The notes under the pieces are model-generated. The model had not been told where the DNA came from. It did not search any database and worked only from the letters and a program-made list of their open reading frames with translations. Position numbers and translations under genes: made by a program. Positions 48,305 through 60,300 of a stretch of DNA of 64,000 nucleotides are shown here, in pieces. Origin of the DNA: Macrobrachium rosenbergii. Taxonomy: Eukaryota > Arthropoda > Malacostraca > Decapoda > Palaemonidae. The stretch covers positions 18,977,090 to 19,041,089 of the forward strand of contig NC_089792.1 of assembly GCF_040412425.1 (NCBI RefSeq). Reading direction: 5' to 3'. Each line of letters begins with the position of its first letter. Position 1 is the first letter of the stretch.

Positions 48305-51300
48305 GTAAAATTGCATCGGAAAGGGATCTAATTGCCAATGGCGTAGTCTCCATGACGGCAAGCCGTCTGTGAGAATATGTATGAAAATACAACCTGGCTT
48401 TACTTTTATGTTTTAGGTTTTTTTTCTGTAATCCAGTATGCAGTAGTTGTCGTTTAAAACCCCAGGTTAAAGTAATGTGAAATGGCAATTGGCATGGTAT
48501 GGGTGATTATGCGTGACTGCTGATCGTTGCCTCATAAATGGACCGGCAGGATAGAAAATTACATAATGACTTAAACTGGTAGCCTAGACCTTCTGGTTTA
48601 TGCGAACAGGTTTTTTTCGGATTGCTCTGCCTAGCTTGCGGTTTTTGTATTCCTGATAGTTTTTGTTGGTGTAAGCAGCCTTTGTTTTCCCCCAGCTTTC
48701 CATAGATAGCCTATATAGTAAGTAATGGAGAGGACCCCAGTGGGAAACAGGTTTTTAGAGGTGAAACTAAACAACTGTGAATTACACCAACAGTAATGGT
48801 TTACAGTGCGTAAACCATAAAGTAAATAGTTGGAAAAATACAAGGTTCTTATCAATAAAGAGTATCAATTATTAAACATTTCAGAGGAGAAAAATGTCAG
48901 AAGCCCAGTACAATGATTCATTCCTAACCCTAACCTTACTTTCCTTAACATAGCTTAACCTAGGGTGTGGGGGTCCTGTTTGAACCTATTAGGGCTTTGG
49001 CCTCTATTTGGACCCCCCCTCCCCACCTTTCCTCTTACATGATCTGACCTGGATTAAAAGATAGGGTTGTGGCCAAACCTTACCTTCCCTAACCTAACCT
49101 TAAGTGCCATGTCCTACTAGAATGATGTGAGAATAGATCACCCATGCTAACCTGACCAAGAGTACCATATTCCTTACCAGAAGGTTGAAAGGGTCACAGC
49201 TAGATGATGCAAATTTTCTGTTTTCCCAGTTCTAGTACCTGACTTCTTCATTTAGCTAAAGAGTTTGTGTTTTGGGGAAAACGCATCTGTCAGTTGGCAG
49301 GATTACCTCCTGATGAATAAGGAGAGGGTTTACATCTTGATTTCCCATATGAGATCTATCCTGTTCATTTTATGTCCATTGAACACATTAAAAGCAAGTA
49401 AGAAGGAACACAGTTTCCTACTAGCTGTGACAAGTTATTCCTCAAGTATACACTCAGGTTCCAAAGGTAAAGCATTAAAGGTTAAGATATTAGTTTAAGA
49501 GATCATAGCCCTCTCTATTTATCTTTTCAAGCATCCACATAATGACAGTTTTTTTTTTTTTGTGGTTTTTATCCAAAGTATATGACATATTTGTAGTTAT
49601 ATTCCTACCATTTAGGTTCTGAGTAATATTGGAACAGATGTTCCCTGCTTCTTATAGCATCATGCAAGCCAGAGATTTTCCAAGCTGATTTGCCAATTCA
49701 TATTATGGGTAAGCTGCTGTTTCCTGCTACTTTTTTCCATATTTTTCCCAGATGGAGAAGGAACTAGACCCATGCATTCCAAACTCTTGAGTAATTTTAC
49801 TTATCAGGGTTTCTGCTGCTCACACCTCATTTTCCTATTAGGGCAATGGACTAGACTTCTTTCTTATTCACAGAGGTTCCAAGATGGATGTTTTGTGTTC
49901 AGTTAGCCAGTCTGGGATTTTGTGGTAGCTTGATCCAGTTAATACCAAATATTGAATTTTAAAAATATTTAATGGGTAAATTAATGCTGCTGTTAAATTC
50001 TGCTTCATTACATTTTTTTGAAAATGTATTTTTCCTATTTTGCTTTTATGTTTTTTCAAGAAATTTTTGTTATATAAGAATACAGTATTTTTTTTAATTC
50101 ATGCCTTATTACAACTTTGATTTCTTATGCATTTACTGGTAGTGATCGTATTTTAAGTTTTTATATAAGTGACTTACTGCATGCTACTAGCTTTCACATG
50201 GCAGTCTCCTTCAAATTGTCGCAGTGGCAATGGACTATCGCTCTGTTGACTCCCACCACTCAGGACTGACAGGTACTAATCAGCAGAGAGGATCAATCCA
50301 AACATGGATCTTGTTTTAACCACGACACAAAAGTCAGCTCTCTTGTTCTCTCCTTTAGACAGGTCCCTGCTCTCCCCAAGACACAGTTTCCTGTTTTATC
50401 TTCAGAAGAAATCTACAACTGATCTCAAATCTGAAGCATCCTAAGGAAACCAAAAGTCCTTCTCGCCTTTGCAGCAGCCCTTTCAAGGAGGAAAGGCTAG
50501 ATCTGAACCTAGACATCAGACCAATCTACGCCCCCTGTCTAGATCGATCAAGAAATCTTCATTTAAACCAACTGCTAAGAAATGAGAACACAGTCCTTGC
50601 ACCTGGTCAGAGCCAGGCTCCAATCTTTGGGAGGAATGGGCTCAGAGGGGCAGAATCTTAGTCAAGTACTGAGGGAAGGATATTTCCCTTTCCAGGAGAA
50701 ACCTCCCCTTTCCAAATCGCCAATCAACTTGACTGCCTATCGGCTCACTCCGAGAAGCTTTTTCTCAGGAAATGTGACCCTTCTTCGCAAAGGGGCAGTA
50801 TAAGAGGTTTTTCTCAAGTCGGAAATTTTACAACTCTCTTCGTGTCTCCAAGTAATTGGGGTGCTGGAGACCAGTTCTGGATGTCAGTGATTGTTTTAAA
50901 AACCAAATTCATGCCAGTCACTTGTCATGTTCTTAACAGGGTGACTGGATGATTTGGGCATGCAGGATACATTTCCAAGTTCTGATACACCTAGTTTCAA
51001 GGAAGTTCCTGCGCTTTATGTTTCATAGCAAAGTTCTCCAGTTTTGAGCCTTGTGCTTCAGCCTGTCCACCTCCCCATAGGTGTTCACTCAGATCTTCAC
51101 CCCTCTTGGGAACTGGCTTCACCTTCTTGATGTTAACATTTGTCTCTATCTCAACGATTGGCTGCTCTGCTGTCCTTCAGAGGAGAAGTGCCCGGAGGAC
51201 TTAAACGTTTAAGACATTTTGGTTGATGCAGGACTTGGGAATATTGGTCAACTTTCACAATTCACAATTAGTTCCAACACAGAAGATTCTCTATGTAGGG

Positions 51301-54300
51301 ATGATTCTGGACTCTCTGACTTTTTGGGTTTTTCTCTCCCCCAAGTGGATCAATTCTTACCTTCTAAATGTCCATGAGTTCCTAGACCTCAGGACTTGCA
51401 CAGCACTTCAGTGGATGAGCCTGCTGGGGACCTTGGCCTCAGTAGAATTGTTCGTAAAGCTAAGCAGGCTTCACATGAGGCCTCTTCAGTTTTATCTCAA
51501 AGCATGCTGGAGCAGGAAAACCCAATCGGACTCCTTCATTTTCCGGATCTTCTCAGAGATCAAGGCAGACCTTCAATGGTGGTTGTCCATAGAAAGACTT
51601 CAGAAAGGGAAGTCTCTTCTGCCATTGTGCCCCAACCTAGAATTTTATTCTGACGCTTCAAATTTAGGTTGTGGAGCCCTCCCAGGGAGTCAGAAAGTTT
51701 CAGGAATGTGGCCTGTAGATCAGAGAGCTCCCCATATCAGTGTGAAGGAGCTCATGGCCATTCATCTGGGTGTCCAGGCCTTTTCTCCCCTAGTTTCTGG
51801 CAAGGTAATAGCGATTTACACGGACAACACCACGGCACTCTCTTATGTCTGCAAACAAGGGGGCACACTCCTTCATTCTCTATAAGACGCGGAAAGACCT
51901 TCTCCTCTGGGCAGACCAGTACTAGGTTAAGATAATCACTCGCTTCATACAGAGAAGAATGAACGTCCCTCATAGATGAATTGAGTTGCTGCAATCAAGT
52001 TTTGCCAATGGAGCGGACTCAAGACTCCCTCGTATGCGACAGTCTCTGGAAACTTTGGAGCAAGCCAGCTGTGGACCTCTGCAACATTGAGAAATCATCG
52101 TCAGCCTCTCTTTTGCTGCCCAGTCCCAGACCCTCTCATATGGGTGACAGATGCAATGGTGCAAAGGAAGGAATGGTTTCCCGGATCTGCTGTGTCTGTT
52201 AGTGGACTTCCCAAGACTCCTGCCACAAAAACAGTCGCTGCTCAAATCCCCATCTCAGGTTCCATCAAGGATTGGTCTTTGGCTGACAGGCTTCAGACTG
52301 TCAGGAGCTTTTCAAATAAGGTTTTTTCGAAATGCAGAAGCTATTGCTGGTGTCCTTTAGCAGGCTCTACCAATTCAAGTGGTCAGTTTTCAGAGGATAG
52401 TGCCGACATAATAACATCTCACTTCTGAAACCTCTGTGAAAACATTTAGCTGACTTTTCTTTTCCTGAGGACTGATAGCCTCCCCATCTACAATCAGCAG
52501 GTTGGTCAATGCTTTCCTCGGTGTTTAAATATAGGGGCCTGGATCTGTCATCCAACCAGGACCTCAGTATCATCAGATCCCCTCCAAATTAGAGAAGAAT
52601 TTGGATGTTGTTCTGAAGTGGCTTGTGAGCACAACTTTGGAACCCTTCAGCTCGACCTCTTTTAAGAATCTTACTAGGAAGACTACTTTCTTGGCAGAGG
52701 ACAGAACAGGAGATAGGCTTTTCAAATGAAATGGATCCCTCAGACATTTCTAAGCCATGGCTTTCATTCATTGTTAGAGCTCAGTGAAGAAGGAAACTTC
52801 CTTGTCCTGTGACAACCTCTGTCGAAGAATGCCCTTTCTTTTTCCTTAGAAGTTTGATTACGGGGGCGCATGCTCAAGTTCAAGAAGATGTTTTACCTTC
52901 TCTTAAGGTTAAAGCTCGTGAGGTTCGGGCTGTTACAACGTCTCTGGCTTTTTGGCATAACATCTCTGTCGAGAACATTCTACAATCAACATTTTGGAAG
53001 TGTAGGTCAGTGTTTGCTTCTCATTATCTTATAGACGTGGAAACTGTGTTTGATAGTTGTTCTACTTTGGGTCCTTTATCCATGGCTGGCATGGTGTTGG
53101 GAAAAGAAGCATGGGGGCTCTCTGTCCCTCTGCTGTCTCCCCGCGTTGTTGCAAGGTCGTTGAGTTTTAGGGAAGCCTGGGGATACATCGTACCTGGAGT
53201 ACCTGCCAGTTTTTAATGGTTTGTGTGATGGTTTTTAATTTTGGTGGTAGTTGACAGTGTTGTGTTTTTATTCTGGTCTATCCCCAGGGCAAAGGCGCTA
53301 TTGTTGTCTTTGTCAGCCATCAGTGAACTTCTATGGCTGCAAAGTACCCATACTGCCACGCCCTCTACAGGTTAAGATGAGTGCCGACCAGAGGCAGCAC
53401 CCAACTGATGCAGCTTTCTTACCAGGTAAGGTACAAAAGCATTGTTCCAATGCTAGCAACCTTCCTAGTTCAAAGTCATTATCTTCACTAATGTTTTGAA
53501 TTAGAACTTATCCATGATTCCCATCTCCTCCCAATGTGGAATCAGCTATGCAATTGCTTGGTAAGTCACTTATATAAAAATGACATTTTATGATGAAATT
53601 TTATACATACTTACCAAGCAATTACATAATCGGAGCCCACCCTCCTCCCCTCAGTGGTCATTAGGCTTCAAACAAATTGATCCTTTCTGCTGATTTGTAC
53701 CTGTCAGTCCCAAAAGTGGGCGGGACCCTGTCACCTACACTAGAAGTGGTAGCCCACCTCGAAAATTTGAATTTTGTTAGACTGCCATGTAGAAAGCCAG
53801 TAGCTGTGTAATTGCTTGGCAAATATATATAAAACTATTTTATCATAAAAATATAATTTTTATGTATTTTTTTATTTGTGTTGTATAAGAATACATTATT
53901 TTTTAAAATTCATGCCCAGTTACTTCAAGCATTGATTTCTTGAGCATTTACTGGTAATGATCTTATTTTTTCACAGGTGAAACAGCCAGAATCAATCTCT
54001 TCCAAGCTGTAAATCAAGCCTTGGATACTGCCCTTCGTACTGATGACTCTGCAGGTAATTTTTAAATAGCTTTATTTTATTGGCTGAATAATACTGTTAC
54101 TGTTAAAGCTGTCCCCTGTAGTTGTACTTCATGCTTGTCCCTGTACAAACGTGCATTATGACCCACAAAATCTTGAAAGAGCTCTTAAACTGCCAGTGTT
54201 TTAGTCCATATTATATCTGGTTTAGAAGAGAACCACTAGCAACCATTCTATTCTGGTGAAGTGACCAAGTTTTGTGCACACAGTGAGTAGTAATGCATAA

Positions 54301-57300
54301 TTTAGCCATTCAGTATTAACCTCAGAATCAGAGGAAGAGTTTTTAGAACTATATAAAAGATGAGGAGATTGTAGGTAAAACAGTGTTAATAGTTGGGGAA
54401 AGAAGCAAGGGGTTAAAGTGTAGTCATGCAAGTGATCACAAGGTAGTGAGAAAGATGTTGGTTGAACTCACTACTTTTAGTGTGTATTAATATTAACATG
54501 ACAGTATCTCTATCTGAACACACCCCTCTTTTCATGTAGTTTTAGGTAGCATGTAGAAGAAATGAGCAAAAATAAGACCCAAGTTGATGGGGATGAGTGA
54601 GGAGGAACATCATGTTACTGTGGAAGAACAAGTCTTAGAAGAGATCAAACATTTATCTTTTCGGGATGTGTTGGACTTTAAAGCAGGTATTGTTATGGCA
54701 GTAAGGAAAACTGGGTTAAGTGGATAGAGATTGCTACAGTCCATCAGGCATACTTGGTCAAAAGAGGGTGTAGGATGGGTTAAGCAGCAATGTCAAACGG
54801 GCTTTCCTCATGTAAGGAATCGGTAAAAGAGACTTTCTTGTGATTCTTTAAAAAAGAACATATTTTAGAAACATGTACTAATTATAATTGAGGGCAGTAT
54901 TGTAGGAATGTACAGGCAGTCCCCGAGTTACGACTGTCTCAACTTAAGTCGATCCGATCTTACAACGCTTTTCAAAAATAGGCGACGTTAGGCTGGGCAC
55001 TAGTTTCTGAGCTCCCTCATGTAAATAAGTAAGTGTCATCATCCTTCCAGTGTGCAAGCTAACCACAGGATTAAAGGTAAGGCTTTCATCACCACTTTTT
55101 TTTTATTTTTATACATTTTTTAAAGTTAAGATCAGACTTAAGTTGGATTCGAAGTCACCGCCTCAGGAACAGATCTCCATTGTAACTCGGGGACTGCTTT
55201 TATTGCTAGAAATAGCATGTGAAAATATTCATTAAGACAATGTGACAACTCTTTCTTTACACTTGCTAAATCTGTGTTTAGCCCAAAGGGGATGCTGAAT
55301 AGGAAAACAATTATGGTTTTAGGTCAGAATCTCTGTGTCAGTCCTTTTCATTAGAGGACCCCTGTATACTTTAGAATCGTGACAAACTTTGGTGATATGC
55401 AATACACTGTATGTAAGAAAAAACCAAAAACCTTAATTATGTGCATTAAAATAAGACTGATCTTTACAATTAACGAAAATAATGTAGATTATGTAAAAAA
55501 AAAAAAAAGTCCAAATTATGAATGACATGATGTACAGAAGGGAGAGAGTTAACTGGAAATCATTAATATTTAAAGTGATTTGGTTTCCAGTCACATACCT
55601 TCATGTATGGTAATAACTTATCACAGAAAAGAGGTTTTAACTATAAACTGCTGTTTGTAAGGAAAGGTAATCGAGGAAACACCAGAGAGGATTATAACAG
55701 GTCAAAGTCGAAGGAAAAGGTATCCACAATCTGCGATTTACCTTTGAGAAATGGAAACATGTCAACATCGTAAGGAGAGTGGGGACCCATTTTTGACTGA
55801 CTTCGTTGGTTCACCTATAGATGACTTATATGTATTCCATTAGTAAACAGACCAAAAAAATGTACCAAGTTGCAGAAAGATAGCATTTGGAAAATAATGT
55901 ACATTGAGAACATGAAGACTGAGATGCTCTCAACATATGAAGGTAAATGGTGTGGAGCAGTTTGTCAGAAATGCAGTAGGTTTGGAAGCAGAAGGATGAA
56001 CCCATTAAAAATGCCTAGAAAATCATGGAAAAGGTTATTGCTGGAGACCAGATAATAATCAGGCAAGAAACTGAGCAGGCAGAAGACATTGGCTAGAAAT
56101 ATTTCATGTCTAACCCCTAAAGTGACAATATGGCAGAAATGTTAATGATGGTGATGAGGTTATTTTAAAAGGACCACATTACTGATGTTGAGATTTTTAA
56201 AGCAGGAGGAAGTATTGGACTGTGTAATCTTTTGTTAGCATTTAGTTCTTAAGTGTTGGCTGCATTTGTATTTTTGAACAAGGTATGATGAGTACCAAGA
56301 TTTATTCAGCTTTCAAGTTGATAGTATACATTTAGGATACAAATTTCTAACTCCTGTAAGCCAGATGTGAACTGGTGGCCTCACCAGAGATTAAGGGCAG
56401 ATGTTGAAATTCATGTTAATATCTAATGCTGTATCTGATATACATTCAAACACTACTATAATATATAGATGTTGCCTCTTTATATAAGCTGTATATGGAT
56501 CTTAAACCTTTAAATTGTATTATTTTTAATAATGTTGATTAAATTGTTTTTTGTTTCATCTTGTGAAATCCAAACACAAGAGTTAATTGAAGTGTGATGT
56601 GTTCCAGTTCCAAGTGTAGAAAAGATCATTATAATACTGTAGGTGTAAAGGTCACCCTCTACTTAGCCCAGGCTAGCAACCTGATTCTGCCGTACAAAGA
56701 TTAGGTAAGAATAGAAATGCTATTTATGCTTCTGAATTACCAGTGCTCCTTTTCAAAATCCAAACAAAGAAAAAATGTCCCTACATCACTGTCTTGTGTA
56801 GTGTATCATTTCCACATTATTATACAATGAAATTCATAGTGTTCTTATGGCATCATTTGCAAATTATTATGACCTTTTGAATACCAGTTCAACCTTGTCT
56901 GATACTTAGTTCAGTTGAAGACTAACATTGTGCATGTTCTCTTGAGGACAGATACTGTATACTAATATAAAGCTGTCAGAGATATATGATACTAACAGAA
57001 ATCAGATACAAGTTACCACTTCACCTTAGGCTCTTTCCCTTTGTGTTACTAACAACATGATTGACCCAAAGATTATTTAGTGGTTTCCTTGTATTAGTTT
57101 AAGAGCGCTGAATTATAATTTTAGCAAATTTTTTTAGGTATGATGACCTGGAAAATTTTAATAATGGATGAAAGAAGCTTAATTTCATTTCATTCTTTCA
57201 GTTATATTTGGGGAAGATGTTGGCTTTGGAGGTGTTTTCCGATGTACTGTTGACCTTCAAGACCGGTACGGAAAAGATAGGGTCTTCAATACTCCATTGT

Positions 57301-60300
57301 GTGAGCAAGGTATTGCTGGGTTTGCGATAGGGGTTGCTGTCGGTGGAGCAACAGCCATAGCGGAAATGCAATTTGCTGACTATATTTTCCCAGCCTTTGA
57401 TCAGGTAAAGTATGTTGTTATTACTAGTCTTTGTAAGATTAAAAGTAAGGTTGCGTACTAATGCATTGCTACTTCTCAAAAACTTGTATGACAAAGCTAC
57501 TACTGAAAAGCTAAAGGAAAAAATTTTCAGATGTGCCAATGTTGTTGGTAGTAACCACCAGATGCTTTGGAAAAGTCTTATGTGGTATACATTATTGTCA
57601 CTTATCTACTTTTTTTTAAAAACCTCTCCTTTGGTCTACTCTTTGTAGACTGCTCTATGCTTCAATTTATTCTCCATTTGATCGAGACATACAGTTTTCA
57701 TGGTAAATATTATGAAATGGATGCTTGGGACTGCAAAGTAGTATTGTGAATTGGCTCTGCAGTTTTCAGTGGAAGAGCTCATAAACAGTATGTTGTCATT
57801 TTGTATTATAAGTGATATTACTATGTGACACCAGAGAAGATGGATGGTGTTTGCATCTTGTCTCTTCTTCAGATAGTGTAGTAACTGTACTGTTAGGCCT
57901 AAGTCTTTCATTTTCAAGGAGGTTTGCAGTTTCAGTAAAAAACCACAAGGAAAAGTAAATTTTTCAACTTAGATTTTCAGTCTGTCAAGTCTTCCTCAGA
58001 GCATATGAAAATTTCTTCCTGGAAACCCACTTGGAGTGGGTGAATCCATGCATTCTCTTTGGGGCTTGCAATGAAAAGAGAGAAATTTGTCGGCAGACCT
58101 AAAATCATAGAGAAAGTTTAAGGAAATTTTTATTAAGGTTAATTAGCAAACTTAAGTCACTATTTTGCAGGTCATTTGTCACAGTAACTGGTTTCATTTG
58201 CAGATATTCATGTTAATGCTACCTAATAATATCAGACTAGTATGATGTTTGATTAGACTGGATCACCATTACCTCATAGTTTAGTGAGTGATGTAAAAGG
58301 GAGAATGTTAATTTGTGCTTAGAATATAAGAGAGACTGCAATTCTGCTTTGGATTGTGTGCCTTTTCTCCATAATTTTTATGACATTTGCCTAAATTGAC
58401 ATATATTAATGGATATTTTTGTTTTTATTTTTGTTTATTGTTATATTTATCAGAATTCTGTTTCTCTGATTTTATTTTTTTACATGAGATGTTTCTGTTC
58501 CATGGAACCTGCATAATGGCTTTTTTTTTTTGTCAGAAAAACATAGTTAGAAAAAACTGTTTGGTTTACTTTTTGGCTAATTTGGTTACCAGTACTCAAC
58601 CAATCACATAAATTTGATAAGTCCCTTCATAATGGAATTAATAGTTTGAATTATTTAAAAGGGACTTCTTAGCCATAATTCATGTGAAGGATTCAGAGTC
58701 CTTGGTGCTAGGTTAGGATAACTCAAAACTCTTGATGGTAAGGGAGGAATATGTTCTCTTGTTGATACAAAGAAAATGTGTTTCTTATCCACAGATTGTA
58801 AATGAAGCAGCTAAATATCGATACCGTTCAGGAAACATTTTCAACTGTGGAAAATTAACTATTAGGGCACCATGTGGTGCTGTTGGACATGGAGCCCTTT
58901 ATCATTCACAGTCCCCAGAAGCTTACTTTGCTCATACACCTGGTTTAAAGGTAAGTTTTTCATGATGCCTATGTATTTTCCCTAAAGTGTCCATACAGTT
59001 GGCAGAATTTAACTTACATTAGAAAACCCTACTGTTAGCCAAATGCTGAAGTTCTACAGTGGAGACGAGAATTCCTGAATTTCTCTTTTTCAGGTAGTAA
59101 TTTTCTTGCCCCTAAGAAAAGCTGCTCTTATGGTGCTTATATAGTTCTTACTTTGTTTAGCTTTCCTTTTAAGTTGTGGTTAATTGTTGTCCTCTTTTAT
59201 TTTACAAAGATCAAACCATTTAATCCTTGGTTTCAATCATTATACAGTATTGTATTTTATTAGAATCAGAGGTCACTTAATGGTGATGAAGTGAGTCTGA
59301 GGAAATTTGATATTTTTACAGTTAGTTTTGGTTTTCTTTCCTTATGGTAAGTCTTCCCACCATTTGTGAAATACTAGTAATACATCCTTATTCAGGTGTT
59401 AAATAGTAGGGGTAATGTTTTATCTTTAGCTTTCATGCTATGTATAATTTGTGTACATACGATCACATTCATTTCATTTATGCTGACACAGGCAGCATAG
59501 ACTGAAGGATTCTCAATTTTTTTTTTTTTTGAAGTAAGTGTTCTTTGCTGCCAAGGGTAGTCCTCATACCCATCAAGTCATGTTATCACTCACTGAATGG
59601 CTCCATGGTGTGGACAACAAAGCTAATCTGTGAATGACATTGACTCAGCTTTCTGTGGAAGAATGTGGCAACAGTTAATGTTTAAGAAAGAATAACTGGC
59701 AAATTCTTTAGTCTGCTGAATAACTCAGCTTTTTATATAAGTAATTTACCAAGTAACTACATAGCTATTAGTTTCACTTAACCACGGCAGTTCAAAATTT
59801 GAAATTCGCGGTAACACGTTATTGTTTTAGTGTAGATAACTAGACTCCACCCACTTTCGAGGAAGAATAGTTCAACAGTGACTAATTTTGATTTCTTCAT
59901 TATGCCGGTCAGCTGTCAATGTTTGGTTGAGCAGCTCTGATTTGCAACATTGGATGGTTGTATCTTTTGCCTTCTGGTGAAGTATTCATTCGTGTTGGTT
60001 GTTGCCATCTGTAGAGGGCGTGACTAATTTTGATTTATTTGGACTCTACATGTCAAGTATTAGGTTTGCAACAAAGGCTGTAATAAGACTGATTTCTTTA
60101 ACCATGACCTCTGAACTCTTTGTGTTGCCATTGTTGAGGCAAATTTGCTCATTTGAACGTAAAAGTGATGAATGCAAAGACTGACATCAGGGTAAATGGA
60201 AAGTTTTGGATGCGCATTCAGATAAACTCCAGAAAGACAGACAGAGAAAGGTTCCTGCTAGAGCCGAGGCTAGAGGTTTAGCTAGTCAGGTTTCCTCTCT

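Larger units (their letters stand above)
50161..53835 (+). mobile_element. DIRS-like tyrosine-recombinase retrotransposon, inactivated
   Basis: It has the DIRS order and inverted terminal repeats. The left end (50161-50300) and right end (53675-53835) are complements: ggactgacaggtac, cagcaga and gaggatcaat pair with the complement at 53676-53709, and catggcagtct with the complement at 53780. Reverse-transcriptase pieces begin near 50600 ([20 protein letters not shown]) and run in broken frames into [17 protein letters not shown] at 51229. RNase H follows ([16 protein letters not shown], then [10 protein letters not shown], then [10 protein letters not shown]) up to 51885. A recombinase-like region ends in [16 protein letters not shown] and FASHYLIDV (52900-53040). 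Stops and shifts show it is dead. It lies in the sense direction in BCKDHB intron 1. Confidence 0.9.
48305..53976. other. BCKDHB intron 1
   Basis: 5.7 kb. It contains the DIRS-like element (50161-53835) and a ~95-bp duplicated segment on both sides of it. The part 48305-50060 shows no gene. Confidence 0.9.

Noticed and set aside
48926..48945. cctaaccctaacc, telomere-like text
   Set aside because: Only two or three imperfect units, also at 62520; not a telomeric array.
51752..52573. Several minus-strand frames of 60-90 codons
   Set aside because: Shadows of the plus-strand DIRS coding remnants.
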